Position numbers and translations under genes: made by a program. Shown here in pieces: positions 1 to 11,769 of a DNA stretch of 64,000 nt; the stretch's first letter is position 1, and each line of letters opens with the position of its first letter. Under the pieces are notes generated by a model. It searched no databases. It saw only the letters and a program-made list of their open reading frames with translations, and was not told the origin of the DNA. The stretch is from Isoetes taiwanensis (Eukaryota > Streptophyta > Lycopodiopsida > Isoetales > Isoetaceae). The stretch is from positions 250,001 to 314,000 of the forward strand of contig JAJEKV010000287.1 in assembly GCA_021234155.1 (NCBI GenBank), in the 5' to 3' direction.

Positions 1-426
1 ATCGTTATTCTATCTATATCATCCCTTTGAACAATTGAATTTAATAACTTGGTTGTCTCTCTCATCTCGGAGTTGGTCTCACAGCTTGCTTAAGTTGATT
101 AAAGATGTTGAATGCAGTTTACAACTGCATGCATAAAAATGAAGAGGCCTCAGCTAGCTAGCATGGCACTGGAGATAGCAGAAAGAAGAATTGCCAATGA
201 TGCCACTGTCCACAAACACATGTATTTTCTAAACCAGATCTCTCAAGACACCAATACAACTTCTTCCCCCAGTCGAGCCTCAAAGATCCCCCAGTCAACT
301 TCACCCAGTCAAATCAGAGCAGTACATCACTATATGGTCTAGAGTAACAACGACAGAAATGAATGTGTTTTCCACATTCTACAGCTCCAATTCCAAGCCT
401 CTTGTTGACCATGCAGCAGTAAAATA
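1..426. other. Intergenic, no supported gene
   Basis: I see no supported gene here. A 76-codon open frame at 112-342 has no recognisable domain, no codon pattern of note and no splice context that would make it convincing. The tract leads into the PPR relic that follows. Confidence 0.4.
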
Positions 427-600
427 GAATCCCTGACAACGCCACTTTAATGGATCTTCTTTCTGGATGCGCAGGTCATGCAGCACTTCCTGAAGAAAGG
501 CAGATTTATACTCGAATAAAGGACAGAGGTTTACATTTAGATGCAAGAATAGGGACCGCTCTTGTGAAATGCATGCAAACTCTACAGAAATGCAAAGTAT
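427..600 (+). pseudogene. PPR-protein relic
   Basis: One frame reads as a single degenerate pentatricopeptide-repeat segment, including LLSGCAGHAAL, QIYTRIKDRGL and IGTALVKC. These match the usual plant PPR pattern (LLSAC..., QIH..., GTALV.MY.KCG). The frame is closed by stops on both sides, there is no start codon or organelle targeting peptide, and only about one and a half repeats survive. PPR proteins bind organelle RNA, but this fragment cannot be functional. A second relic of the family lies near 54 kb on the other strand. Confidence 0.5.
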
Positions 601-3600
601 GTAATGGCGACAGGGTATGATTCATGCATCATGTCTCCTGCGGAAAATGGACCAAGAACGTGTATATGGGAACTATGGAAAGCCCGAGATAACTTCTCTA
701 AGAACAATGTAGTTCCATGATTTTAGCAAGATTTTCTCGTCAACCGCAACCAGCCTAACTTGCATAGAACATGCTATGCCATGAAAATGTAAACTATGAG
801 ACAGGTTGTGGTTCAAAGTGACCCATGCTTATGGGATCTACATTGTCTAAAATTCCATCACAATTTCAACTATTATTGGATATCTGAACAACCCCAAGTT
901 CTATACAGAACAGAAAGCACTGTTTAACTTCTTATGTTTATCTAAAATAGATCAAAGACAAGAAACTGATCCTAGGTTTGGATTGCTACTTAGGCAGTTC
1001 TGGTAACAACTTCGTTTGATTTTGAATCACATGCAATAGATGTACATTCATGACAACTCATTTTCTATGTGGAGTCAATCTATCTAGGCTGTCTTTCATT
1101 CTACATACACAAGTATGCAATCTTAGAAACGCCCAACGCCCATCAGCAGAAGCGGCCATCTTTAGCTATGAGAGAAGTCGTTTGCACTCGATCCTACTTT
1201 AAAATTGCTAGACTAGGAATTGCAGGGTTTCACAATGGAGAGAGCAAACTGAATCCCAAAGATCTTAGGCAGTACCAACTTCATCCGACATCAGATACCA
1301 GATTTCTCAATGCTTTCGACGACTCCATTTCTTCGTTTAATTTCTTCATGTTTAAATATGTGTGAAGCTGCTTCAGCCACTACAACTTCTTTCTTTGGGC
1401 AAATCAACAGCTTCACCTGATATCAGGTAGCAAATGCTTTCCGTTTGTTCAAATTTACACGTTTTATGTTTAACTCTACAGCAAAGAAACTCTTTTCTAT
1501 GAGACATTTGCAAAAACAAAGTTTGAATTTGGTGATTTTCTGTCTGCATGCAGTAATTTCTATTATTTTTCTGGTTTTCACATTTGCTTACATGTTATGC
1601 ACAAGCTTTTTGGAAAACAAAGCTTTTTGGAGCACTTTTTTCCTCTGGTACAACATTCTAGTTGTAAAGCTTTGGCGATACTTGCATATAAGGATTCAAA
1701 TTCATGATTACTGTTCTCCAAGCATTTCTGCGTCGCATGGAAAGATTTGGATTGCCATGGGTCTGATCAGCCAGTAAGTGAGAAGCTTTCCATGATTTTT
1801 TGTCTATATTCTGCTTTGTATGTTTGTTTTCTTGCCTTTTTTATCTTACTTCAGCATTTATTTTGTTAACAGGAGCTATTTGGAGCAATTGAAGTAATTG
1901 TTAACTTGTTGGCTTCTTTAGCACATTTCGTAGATATTTAATTAATCAGGTATCGTTCTTATTTTCAAAGTTTCAGTTTGATCAAAGAAAGTGCTCAGAT
2001 TTTGTGCTTAAAAGTTTTTAGATTTAGATTTCCTTCTGAACCATGATTCTACTCTTCAAATGCTAGAATTTCCCGCGATTATAAGTATGTAAAAATGATA
2101 AGCAGGGGAGTTGTAGATGCAAGTTTTCCAGCGCCCAGTCCTCGCATAGAAACCAGCTATTGTTTAATGGCCCTGCCCTTTTTGTGCTAATATCCCACAA
2201 GTCATTTGGTAAAAGCCCTTCCTAATGCAATTTTTACAAGTAATTCTTTTTTTCTGTTTAGAATTTGAACGCACTTAAGATATTCAGATCTTGAGTCGTT
2301 GTTTAGAAACCAGTTGGAAAACTAAGTTTAGACAAGTTAAGCCTTTTATCATGCGCCTATGTTGCTGATGTATTGACTGAATGGGCATGCAGATTTTTCC
2401 TTTTATCAAGCGCCTATATTGCTGATATTTTGACCGGATTAACAGGCAAATATGGTAAACGATTTCTTTTGTTAGCATAACTAGATCTAGAATTTTAGAA
2501 AGTGATAATGGTTTCTTTCTATGGATATCCTGGTCTATTAAAGAACATGTTTTCTTTTATTGCTTATCATGGATTTATTGCTTGTAGCTTATGACAGATT
2601 GTGAAATGTACCACTTGAACATGAGATGAAGATGTGGAAATCATATTCCAAGTCATTGCACTAGTTGCATATAAATTGATAGCTTTTAGGGTTCAATTTT
2701 CCTCTTATGTTTTTTGTGGTCTTCGTTGCTTCTCAAAGATAAAAATATACAGAGAACTTATGAAGAAAAACGAGTTTGGTTTTCAAATATTCTTTAAAAC
2801 ATGGAGATAGATACATCTATTATTTAGTAGCTTTCAGTTTATGATTTTTGTCACTGTGTCTGATTTTTCATACCAAGTAAGAGAAAGTTGCAGGATAAAG
2901 ATGGAGATAAGTTTGATAAGTGCAGAGAAGTAAAGTTTTTGTTATCTGACTATGCAGCCTCTCTGTATATGAGAAGCTCATAGAGACACTTGATATATAA
3001 CAAAAATGAAAAAAGGGAAGTGTATTGTCATGGTATGTTAAATTACGAGGAGCAGTGGACGTTCAATTATTTGCACAAATGCCTGACAGGGATGTTATTC
3101 TTGGTGAATACGATAATCTTCATGCGATGACTGTCCCCAGTGTCGAATAAAAATAATCTTAAGTAAAAGCCGTATGCCCTTGAACATATGCCATCTAGAT
3201 GTCCCTTTTCCTGCATTATTATAATAACTATAATCTCAATGAGGCTTACAAGTTTTTCCTACAAACATAATAGCGCATTGTATGATACACATTTCTATGA
3301 TAAATTTGAAAAAAATGAGTTTTTTTGGCAATAAGGGATAAATCAGAATCATAGTCACATTGGACAACTCATTTAAGAGATTTTGTTATGGTCGCCTTAC
3401 ATATGTTGGTTCCATTTTCGTAGATTATATTATGGTTGGGGATGCAAAATGCTAATAGTAAAGCCTTGCCTAAATATCTACACTTTGTAGTCATGTGCTT
3501 ATGACAAAATTTAGTGTCCACCTGGTTATACTTATTTCGAAAATATATAGAAGCAAATATACAACATTGACCTATGGTGTTCCGTTTTCGTTAACAATTG

Positions 3601-3884
3601 ATTATGTAAGTGGACAAAATTAATAATATGTTGAATAATTGTTTAGCACAATGTTTGTAAAGAATAATTGTTGAATATTTGAGACACGGCTTTCTTTTTG
3701 CTTAATGCAAGGTTGTCCAACTCTAGAGAAAACTATGGGAAAGTTGGGGTGGTCCTACAATTTCATGGTCGACTGCAGTACTTAGAACCGAGAATTCAAG
3801 GCAATCATTATCATATAGAATTATTTATGATGTGGGTACCTAGAGCTTGATAAAAAAACACACATATTGAGTTCTTATGCTCGG
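601..3884. other. AT-rich intergenic DNA
   Basis: No gene is supported on either strand. Open frames such as 1445-1777 (plus) and 2284-2478 (minus) show no known motif. A tract at 2338-2450 contains two loosely repeated segments around 'gccttttatcatgcgcctat'. Nothing else stands out. Confidence 0.4.
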
Positions 3885-4235
3885 GTTTTTTTAGGTTGCC
3901 CCTAGGGGGCAAGCCCTCGTCCATGTGGGTTTATGGCATATTCCAGGTATATGCCAGTATATACTCGAAATATGTCAATGACTGCTCCAAACTTACTATT
4001 GGGTGTAAACTGGCGGTGGCCGCTGTTGCTGGGCAGCCACTTTAGAAACCGGCTAACTGGAGCTTGGTCCTCCTAAGCAATGATGAAAAAAAACTGCAGA
4101 GGAATGCATTCAAAGCTATTTGAGTGATGAGTGACGAGGAATTGCAAATTTCAATGAAGCACTATGCATTAAAGAATATGCAAACACACCCTCGAGGCAG
4201 CGGAGGGCAACCCTCTTTGCGCATGCCTGGAAGGT
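3885..4235. repeat. Dispersed repeat, copy 1 (long form)
   Basis: This copy starts in a T-run followed by TTAGGTTGCCCCTAGGGG, then the shared text around 'ccatgtgggttt' and 'ggtatatgccagtatat'. It ends near 4200-4230 with GGAGGGCAACCCTCTTTGCGC. Copy 3 at 8023-8180 has both ends in the same order but is only about half as long, so the two ends probably belong to one mobile or formerly mobile unit. No coding capacity is visible. Confidence 0.5.
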
Positions 4236-4879
4236 AGCTTGTGAGACCTTTGGATCGGTGGCGTATATGGGTAGAGTTCAAGTTCTTGCTCATCAATGCT
4301 GGCCCCATAGCCAAGGTATATACGCCGTAGGTAGACCTCATCCTTGCCATCTAATTGTCGTTCATGCCCTAAATTGATGCTACTATTGCATATTTGGTTT
4401 TCTGTGGTACTGACATAGATGGTGTTTTGAGATCATGGCAGCTTGTAATAAAGACCAAAAATCGCCGGATCTTTTGAAGCCAAATTTGAGTACAAAGCCG
4501 TTGATTTATGATCAAGTACTTTGCCCGCGAGAAAAGACGGCGCTAATCGAATTAAGCTCGTTTGAACTTCACTTTCCAAATTAGAAAGCAATCGTGGCAA
4601 CGAATGGTTAGTAGATAATTTAGCAACACAAGAGTATATAAGTATCCTTGTTCCTCCTGTTTTTCGTTCTTTATCGTGAATGACCATTCAAATCAAGTCT
4701 TGTTGCAAAGCATACTCTAAAAAGGCAACAAAGCCTAGAAGGCAAACAAAACACGCCAGCCTAGCAAACAATCACGCTTAACCACGTTTAGCAAACAATT
4801 ATAGTTTGACCAGAAACTATGTGTCCATTTATATGAAACGCCAATCATTTTACATTTTAAAAGGTCCATCCGAAAGAGC

Positions 4880-6060
4880 GCTTTCATTTTCTTAGTGTCA
4901 TGGCTGGTTTCGTGCCATCTTGGGGTGTGCTTAAGCTCATATAGACTTTTGTTAAGTTGGCACCGTAAGTGTGCACACTTTTTTCACAAAGTTTGCAGTT
5001 TGGTCTATATGGTTTCCGCAACTCATCATTGAGAAATGCACTTTTGAAACTTAAATTGATGGCGGGTAACACAAATGACGACCTAATTCTTATCATTCTT
5101 GTCACAGGAGCAAAACATCTAGATACTTTATGCCAAACTCACGGGCATATCCTCTAGTTACAAGCCCGATCTTGTGTCTAGCTATGCTTCCATCGAATTG
5201 TGCTTGGATTTGAAAACCCATTTGTTCCCAATTATGTTTTGATCTGCAGGTTCAAACCAAATTTGCTAAGTATTTTGCTTCATAAGCATTCCATATTCAT
5301 CCCTTCGTTGCTTCACAACCCAAAGTGGGTTGGAAGTCGCTTCTTTAAATGTGACATGATCTTTAATGTCTATGATTTCTGTCTTAAATGCATAATCACC
5401 TGCACTTGGCTTCGATGCAAGTTTGAGCTTGGCTTGAATCCTTCCTGATCTTTTCAAGAAAAGATAGTTTCCTGCAAGGCAGAGTCATAAGCAGCATCTA
5501 ATGATGGATTCTCCAAGGTTGAATGATCATGAGGGGACCGGGAGTAGCGTGAAGGATGTCAATGTCATCATCAAAGTGTACTCTACCTCCATCCAGTGAA
5601 CTAATGGAAGAATCTGAATCTGAAGATAAGTATCCATGCTCATCTTTATCAGAATATTAATGTGGGCAAATAGATGTTGTACTAGTTTGATGCATCCATA
5701 TTGCTCCTCATCATACTATGATGCACTCTCTACAAAATCTGCACTTCTAGAAATAAACACGTCCTTTGTTAGTGGATTATACATGTTCCATCCCTTTTTA
5801 CTTATAAGATATCCTATGAAAAATCACTTGACAGCCCTGTTTGCTAATTTTACAAGCTTCTGTGGTTTTTTTTGTGGAAATTTGCAAAGCTTTGAATAAG
5901 CTTTGAATAAGCTTTGTAGCTTTTGCTATATAATATTCCAGATCAACAATTGTCGGGGTTAAAACTTTCAAGCTTTGGTGATATAAGGCTTGTTTACCTT
6001 GAACAACAACACTTTTTGGATTGGAATTGGGTTTTGCAACATAAGTGCAGCACTTTTAGT
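4880..6060 (-). pseudogene. Ty1/copia pol relic (integrase C-end to RT)
   Basis: Read on the minus strand, the high-coordinate end shows the C-terminal integrase pattern of copia elements (KLANRAVKWFFIGY, KGWNMYNPLTK, VFISRSADFVESAS; about 5890-5720). Lower coordinates show the start of reverse transcriptase (FKEATSNPLWV, RRDEYGMLMKQNT, IGNKWVFKSK; about 5400-5210). The order fits Ty1/copia, where integrase precedes RT. There are many stops and frameshifts, no LTRs are recognisable, and the catalytic part of RT is lost, so this is a dead relic. Confidence 0.75.
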
Positions 6061-7333
6061 GCAATGTGTTTAACAAATAATGAAAAAACGATTTGGAAGT
6101 TTTGGTCATTGTCTTGAGAGCCATCAACTTTTCAACTGTGTATTGTTTCATCTTGAAAAAAAGGAAAACATGGATATTTTTCAATTTGCTGGACGTTTAA
6201 TGATTTAGTTTTCTCATACCTTGCAAGTAAATTTTGGGGTTAGATAAGACATTTTTTAATGGAATTGAAAAATGAAGGCGGCCTCTTTGAGCATGCATGG
6301 AAGGAGTTCAGTTTAATTGTCTCTGCGACAGAAGAGAAGCAACGTGCAGCTGCCCTATTTACGCACTTCAGATCTCTCTTGCTTTGGTTATCCTGCATGT
6401 AGTGATCTAGTGTTAACGAATTGGATGGTATTGCATGTGGCTTTGATGTCCCCAACGTGGCATCAAAATACAACAAAAGTACAAGATGTCTTTGAAACAT
6501 GTGAAAAGCTTCATGCTCTTATTTTGACATCAGATCACCTTTCGTTTTGTGTATCTTTGTAAGTTCTCCTATATCCGGGCGGCAAGTGTTTTTGTAGTTG
6601 ATCAGATAATGGAAAAAGGATCAACATTTTTGTTATTGAGCAATATACGCTGTTAATTGTTTCCAATCTTAACTGAGATAATGGTGGATTATGGTTTGTT
6701 GCTTGGCATGGATAAACTCATTGAGTTGATGCTACTGAAATTTTCCAATTTTAACAAAGATAAATGTGGATACAAAAATGTTCTGTTTATTACTTGGCAT
6801 GGATAGATCGAGTGAGATGGCCATATGAAGTGTCCAATTAAAAAGGATTATTAGTGTTAGGTGACAGTTGTATCTGCTAATTAATTCCTTGGTAGTATTA
6901 CCATGCAATATGGTCATTGATTCAACAAGCTATAAAGGCACTATAGATTTTAGTAGCCAAGGTTTTAGGGCTGGTGTTGACAAATGTTAGAAATTTATTC
7001 ATGTGGACATATCTTACATCTTATTTTTGTCTTGTAACTTTTGGACCCGATGTTAAATGCCACATATTCTTTGGCATATGTGGTGGAGACCCCCGCTATG
7101 CGTTGGAAAAATTGAACCTCCAACTTGCTCCAGCCCATGATAAAGACTAGTAACAAGTAAGAATCTGTGCATCCCGCATAACTCAAAAACACTGCTATTC
7201 ATTGCATACATTGGTCTCTTTTGTAGTCGAATAAACATTCAATATGGTCTAGAAATCATGATATTTCATTTATCATCACGCTTTGGTGAAGCTATATAGT
7301 TAGTGGCAGTTTTCGCAACATATATAATGTAGT
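6061..7333. other. Intergenic DNA between copia relics
   Basis: No supported gene. A short string at 6268-6305 resembles the far end of the dispersed repeat (a 'gcatgcatggaagg'-like motif). The tract may be the remains of the copia insertion and its flanks, but I cannot show this. Confidence 0.3.
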
Positions 7334-7420
7334 CTTTTTTAGGTTGCCCCTAGGGGGGCAAACCCTCGTTTATGTGGGTTTGTGGCCATATCCAGGTATA
7401 TGCCGGCATATGCCTAGCAT
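7334..7420. repeat. Dispersed repeat, copy 2 (one end only)
   Basis: The text runs from TTTTTTAGGTTGCCCCTAGG through 'tatgtgggtttgtggc' to 'ccaggtatatgccggcatatgcc'. It is clearly homologous to the starts of the copies at 3885 and 8023. The second end (GAGGGCAACCCTC) is not seen downstream. Confidence 0.5.
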
Positions 7421-7479
7421 ATGATGGGTACACTATGGCTTTATAAATCTTTAGCAAATATGAACAGAATAGTTCATTT

Positions 7480-8000
7480 TATATATTTGGTTGTTCGGCC
7501 AATATTACAAATTGAGAGAAGACTTAGTACATATTCCAATCTGATTGGCTCCTTGTGAATCTTTTTTTGAAGAGAAATATATGGATGGTTTTGTACCATT
7601 GACGACAAGACTGTTTTAAACCTTAAATGGCTTTCTGAAGTTTGTAAACAACTTGCTCTTGCCCTGCTGAGATGAAACTAGGTGCCTACCTCATGTACAC
7701 TTCCTCTTCTAATTTTAAATTAAGAAAAGCAATCTTGACATCCATCTGCTTGATACCAAGACCATGTTCAGCTACTATGCAATAATGAACTTAACTCAAC
7801 TTAGCTTTGCAACAGGGGGAAAATGTTTCATGAAAATCAATACCTGGCACTTATGAGTATCCCTTAGCAACAAGTCGAGCTTTGAACACGTCGATCTTTA
7901 CTTCTTCATTGTACTTTACTTTACAAACTCACTTGCAGGGTACTAGCTTTCTGCTTGGAGGGAGCTTGCACTGTCCCATGTATCATATTTTAGCAGGGGA
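7480..8000 (-). pseudogene. Ty1/copia reverse transcriptase relic
   Basis: The minus strand gives the copia RT core in order: VCKVKYNEEVKIDVFKARLV, AKGYS, PGIDFHETFSP, IVAEHGLGIKQMDVK, AFLNLKLEEEVYM, LQKAI then GLKQSCRQWYK. The QMDVK..AFLN block contains the first catalytic aspartate region. The downstream YVDD box is not seen, and stops interrupt the frame at several points. It covers a later part of RT than the relic at 4880-6060, so the two could be parts of one element separated by later events, or two copies. Confidence 0.75.
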
Positions 8001-8022
8001 AAACCCTCATCCATGTGTCCAG

Positions 8023-8180
8023 TTTTTTGGGTTGCCCCTAAGGGGAAAACCCTCATCCATGTGGGTTTGTGGCATATTCCAAGTATATGTCAGTATATGC
8101 TCGAAAACATGACTTTGAAGTGTGATTTAAGCCATTTCACTCTCGGGTCACAGAGGGCAACCCTCCGTGCGCAGCACCTT
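8023..8180. repeat. Dispersed repeat, copy 3 (short form)
   Basis: GGGTTGCCCCTAAGGGG and 'ccatgtgggtttgtggcatattcc' match copies 1 and 2. The other end, CAGAGGGCAACCCTCCGTGCGC at about 8150, matches the far end of copy 1. A partial extra copy of the 'aaaaccctcatccatgtg' string lies just upstream at 7999-8016. Confidence 0.5.
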
Positions 8181-9315
8181 GTTATTTCATTAATCTAGCC
8201 CCAGCAATATCATTACCTTCTTGATGATTGTCCAAAATGTTTTGTAAGGAATTTTCATGACCGAGGAGCCTTCCGAATCGAAACGTAGAACTCTTAGTCA
8301 GGGAATGATCTTTTCATCTTTTGCTTATGGTTATGCCATCGTAAGGATGAGCCATTGTAAGTTGCATGCAAGGGGTCGAACTTTTTGTATTTATAAATGA
8401 AGCTTTTTGATAAGTTACAAGTGGGTGGGCTCTATGCACATTTCTGTGCTTTTCGATAAGTTTACAAGGAGGGGAGGAAATCATTTGCTTGCATCAGCTC
8501 CATATTAGATTTTTGGAATTCTACAGGCAGGGAGATTGAGGTTGTTTCCACTTTTAATTTGTTTTTTGGTGTTTACATGGCTATTGGCCGGATCGCTAAC
8601 ATTGATAACATTCTTATCATCACAAGATGGTCAAGATGAGCGGCATGCTTATTTGAAGAGGTGCAAGAGGCTTATATGACTGAGGGGATTTGCATGCTTT
8701 TCTATAACATCAAAAAATAATTTTGAGTTGAAATTTTATTGCATAACAAGTCGTCTTATATAGTGGTCATAGGCTATAGGCAAGTCGCATCATTGCTGAA
8801 AATGTTTTGTCCTATGGTTCAATAAGGGTTCCTTAGGGAGGACATTTCCAAAGCTGGTCTTCAAAGTCCCGGCATGGAACTTAACCCGGTTTCAAAAGTT
8901 ATGTTACATAAGCTATGTTCCATGTATTAGCTACAACTAGCAAAAGTGTGGGTTATGCATATACTAACTATAAGTGTAAGTAAGGAATACACCTGAAAAC
9001 AAACTTGTTGCTCCATTGGCAATGCTTGAAGCAAAGAGTTGTTAATAGCTCCATGTGCAACATAGACGAAACATCATCATTGGAAGGTATACAATAGAGT
9101 GACATAGACATGGTGTATGTGCTTACAACATTAAAAAGGCTTTCATATCATAAGCAGAAAAATGCGAGTGAATAAGTAAACAGCAAAACGGGAGTATACT
9201 TCTCTTCAAGTAAGACGTGGTATTAGTTAGTAAACAGCAAAATGGGAGCCTATTTCTCTTCAAGACAGACATGGTATTAGGGTTCAGTCATTAATTTGAA
9301 ATTCATGTATGCTTT
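8181..9315. other. Intergenic DNA downstream of NRPB5
   Basis: No gene is supported. A roughly 60-bp direct duplication lies at about 9175-9290, built on 'aaacagcaaaa(c/t)gggag' and 'cttctcttcaag'. The 3' UTR and poly(A) site of the minus-strand NRPB5 gene should lie in the upper part of this tract, but I see no decisive signal. Confidence 0.35.
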
Positions 9316-10290
9316 TCACACAACAAACCGATATGTGACGTATCTCCCCGCAGTCTCGCTTCGTCTGACTACTTTCACAACTTGCCCACGTTTAAATCCA
9401 TAGTACCTTGAGACAGGATCTTTTTCCTGCATTCTTGGAAGCTGCAGAGAAGATTAATCAGAATGGTGAACATATGCCAGAGATCCATAACCAGAACTAA
9501 CCTGTGTCTCCTTCACAGTGTATCTTTCAAGAAGAGCTTTCTTCTCTTGAGCTGTCAGTATGAGATGTTCTGGCACCAGCACATGATTTTTAATATTAAC
9601 AAGAAGTTCTGCCTCCTGTCATAACAACACCGTGTTACAGATTTGGCCAATTCGAAACTAAAGTTAGCCAGATTCCAAACTAAAGTTAGCCAGATGGTAT
9701 GTTGAATCATTTCAAGAAATGCAGATGTTGAATCATTTCAAGAAATGCAGATGTTGAATCATTTCAAGGAATGCAGAAGTAGAACCTGGAAAGTTTCGAA
9801 ATGGTAAGACTTTGCTGCAGCTTCCGTAATTCCAGTTTTTGCCATTGGCGTAACTATTGTTTGTGCCACAAGAATTGCACGAGAGACACTCTCAGCCTTC
9901 ATTCTTTCCACATAAGTCTTGATTGCTTTCACCCCAATCTTCGGATCCTCAGGAAAGAAGACAAAAATCTACAAAACAAGAAGACGTGCAGCGGGAAGGA
10001 AAACTCCAGTGATTTTCCCTCATATAAAGCTCACAAGATTTTTTTCCTTTGCACAGAACATGGTGCTAAGGTTCTATATGGATTACCTTATCACGAGGAT
10101 CGTCTCGTTTTTCCTTGCTGATGACCAGGTCCTCTCTCTTGGGCTCGTCGCCAAACCTCTGCCTAAACTGTTCTCTGGTTAGGGCGAGCTCAACATCTGC
10201 AACAAGATAACCTCTATCGCGAAGCATCTGCATAAGAGTTTGCCGGATTCTGTAGAGCCGGTTGCCCTGCTCATCAAGCTGGTGCGACAT
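9316..10290 (-). CDS. NRPB5: RNA polymerase subunit RPB5 (NRPB5-type), four exons
   Basis: Encodes the about 25-kDa jaw subunit shared by nuclear RNA polymerases. Exons on the minus strand are 10290-10087, 9968-9786, 9615-9502 and 9441-9316. All three introns are GT-AG and phase 0, and the joined product is 208 residues, close to the usual plant length of about 205. The N-terminal jaw domain shows [19 protein letters not shown] and, across the first junction, [16 protein letters not shown]. The C-terminal assembly domain shows [28 protein letters not shown], and ends [11 protein letters not shown] chose ATG at 10290; the frame is open to a TTG six bases upstream, which is an unlikely start. 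No stop or frameshift is present. Plants have several RPB5 paralogues for polymerases I-V; sequence alone does not tell me which this is. Confidence 0.95.
9699..9776. repeat. 26-bp tandem repeat in NRPB5 intron 2
   Basis: Three head-to-tail copies of a 26-bp unit (ATGTTGAATCATTTCAAGAA then ATGCAG) lie in the second intron, at 9699, 9725 and 9751. Only the third shows a change (AAGAAA to AAGGAA). A 22-bp duplication containing ACTAAAGTTAGCCAGAT lies just before it at about 9656-9695. Both make up most of this intron. Confidence 0.85.
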
Positions 10291-11190
10291 CGCCAAAACC
10301 TTCGCTTCCCCGGTTTTTAGGGCATGGGTTTTTTTGGCGCCTTTTGTGTTTCCTTCAACGAATTCTGGCCCTTGGATCCACGAATGTCATCGGCTTCCAA
10401 CATCTCAGCCATCTATATTCCACGCCAAAAACATTCTTAGATTAGACATATACATCTCAGCCATCTATATTCAACGACAAAAACATTCTTAGATTAGAAA
10501 TATATGTCACGTCCCCATGGAAATATTATTAAAACTTCCGAGTCATAGTATCTTGCTTAATCTCGACGTGTGGTGCGAGATGGGTTTGTTTATCTTTGTC
10601 TCTATTAAGGTTTCCAAATTTTCTTTTCCTATGATTTTGGCAGTGGTTTGGCGGGAAAAGGGGGATGCGGCTGAATATTGTGTATTTTTTTCTAATGGTT
10701 GGAATTAGAAGATTTTTGCTCTGTGCAAGGACGGCCGAGAGGATGGCGGGGCGGCGTGCAGACTTGCCTTCCTGGTATGCTATGGCTGGAGAGGATCCTT
10801 GCTGAGAGAGGCTATGGCGCTGCTGAGGCTTCTTCTTCGGCCTTTTCTCATGTACTTCTATTTGCAAAGCTGTGTTTTCAGAGCTTTCAGTGCTTGAAAG
10901 GTTCCGGAGAGGTCCAGAGGGAAAGGTTCCGGAGAGGTCCAGAGGCGGACGGCAGCAATATTTTTCTTGGATTTCTTGGTCCACAGGCGGACGGCTGGGG
11001 GTTATGCTCTGGCTTTCATCGGCATTTCATCTGTACTTCCTTCTTTCCTTGGATCCTTTGATCCTTTGATCCCTCGGCCTTTGATCCTTCGATGCTATTC
11101 ATTGGTCCTCTTATTTTCATCTATGCCTTTGATCCTTGTTTCCCTCGGTCTGTAGTTCTGGAGAGCCGGATGCTGAGCCGAGCTGGGAGG
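10291..11190. other. NRPB5 upstream region
   Basis: This is the presumed 5' UTR and promoter of the minus-strand NRPB5 gene and, at the other end, the upstream part of the TIFY fragment. A 44-bp tract is duplicated at about 10400-10500 ('catctcagccatctatattc' twice). An ATG at 10750 opens a short GC-rich frame that I cannot tie to a family. No clear TATA box was identified. Confidence 0.4.
10896..10945. repeat. 25-bp tandem duplication
   Basis: Two identical copies of a 25-bp unit that begins GAAAGGTTCCGGAGAGGTCC sit head to tail (10896-10920 and 10921-10945). Confidence 0.9.
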
Positions 11191-11426
11191 TATCTTTAAT
11201 CTCTCGTCGATTTCAGATACAGGAATTTCTTCAACATTTGGAGAAATCTGGTTGAAAATCAGTACAAGAGTGGACTGGATGCAAATGACATCGCCCATGA
11301 GCAACGGAGCTCAAGTTTCTGTTCAAAGGTATCCTGCTCATATATGACCCTTATCAAACTCAATATTTTGCCCCGAGTTATAGCTATGATCCATGAATAT
11401 TTTGCCCCGAGTTATAGCTATGATCC

Positions 11427-11769
11427 ATGTCTTCCTTGGGCGTCAAACATGTTGACAATGCCATCTTTGCCCTCAAGGCAGAAATTCCAAAATTTGGAGG
11501 TCCAACTTTTGCCAGGGCAATCCTTTTATTTGCACCGTACATGAAAAGAATGGGAAGCGCCGGAGTTCGCACTGCTCCGCTCACCATATTCTACCAAGGT
11601 CGGGTGCATGTGTACCACAAAATTCCTGAGGAAATGGTAAGGCGTCTGGATCCTTTTGCTTATGCAATATGTTTTTGATGGAGGTCGCCATCTTTGCAGG
11701 TAAACGCCATAGCCGTGCTCGCTCATGCTTCCTCCAAGCACAAGAGAGAAGAGCCCTTTACACAAATAG
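11427..11769 (+). pseudogene. TIFY-domain gene fragment (JAZ/TIFY family)
   Basis: The plus strand carries the core TIFY motif in the context RTAPLTIFYQGRVHVYHKIP, ending at a GT splice donor after 11636. The next exon-like piece, 11700-11769, follows TTTGCAG and continues VNAIAVLAHASSKHKREEPF to another GT donor, as expected for the end of the TIFY domain. TIFY proteins are plant transcription co-regulators; the domain mediates dimerisation and binding of NINJA-type adaptors. I could not find a Jas, CCT or GATA domain downstream, nor a convincing first exon. A piece at 11211-11331 between AG and GT could be an upstream exon. It may be a gene fragment rather than a working gene. Confidence 0.6.

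Noticed and set aside
70-90. Half of the 67-nt hairpin (GGTCTCACAGCTTGC)
   Set aside because: Only one arm is present and nothing around it matches the element; likewise GCTTGTGAGACC near 4230. Chance or very old debris.
1445-1777. 110-codon hydrophobic protein
   Set aside because: Phe/Leu/Ile-rich because the DNA is T-rich; no family, no support.
10294-10296. NRPB5 start two codons upstream (TTG)
   Set aside because: TTG is not a normal nuclear start; ATG at 10290 follows directly and gives the expected N-terminus.
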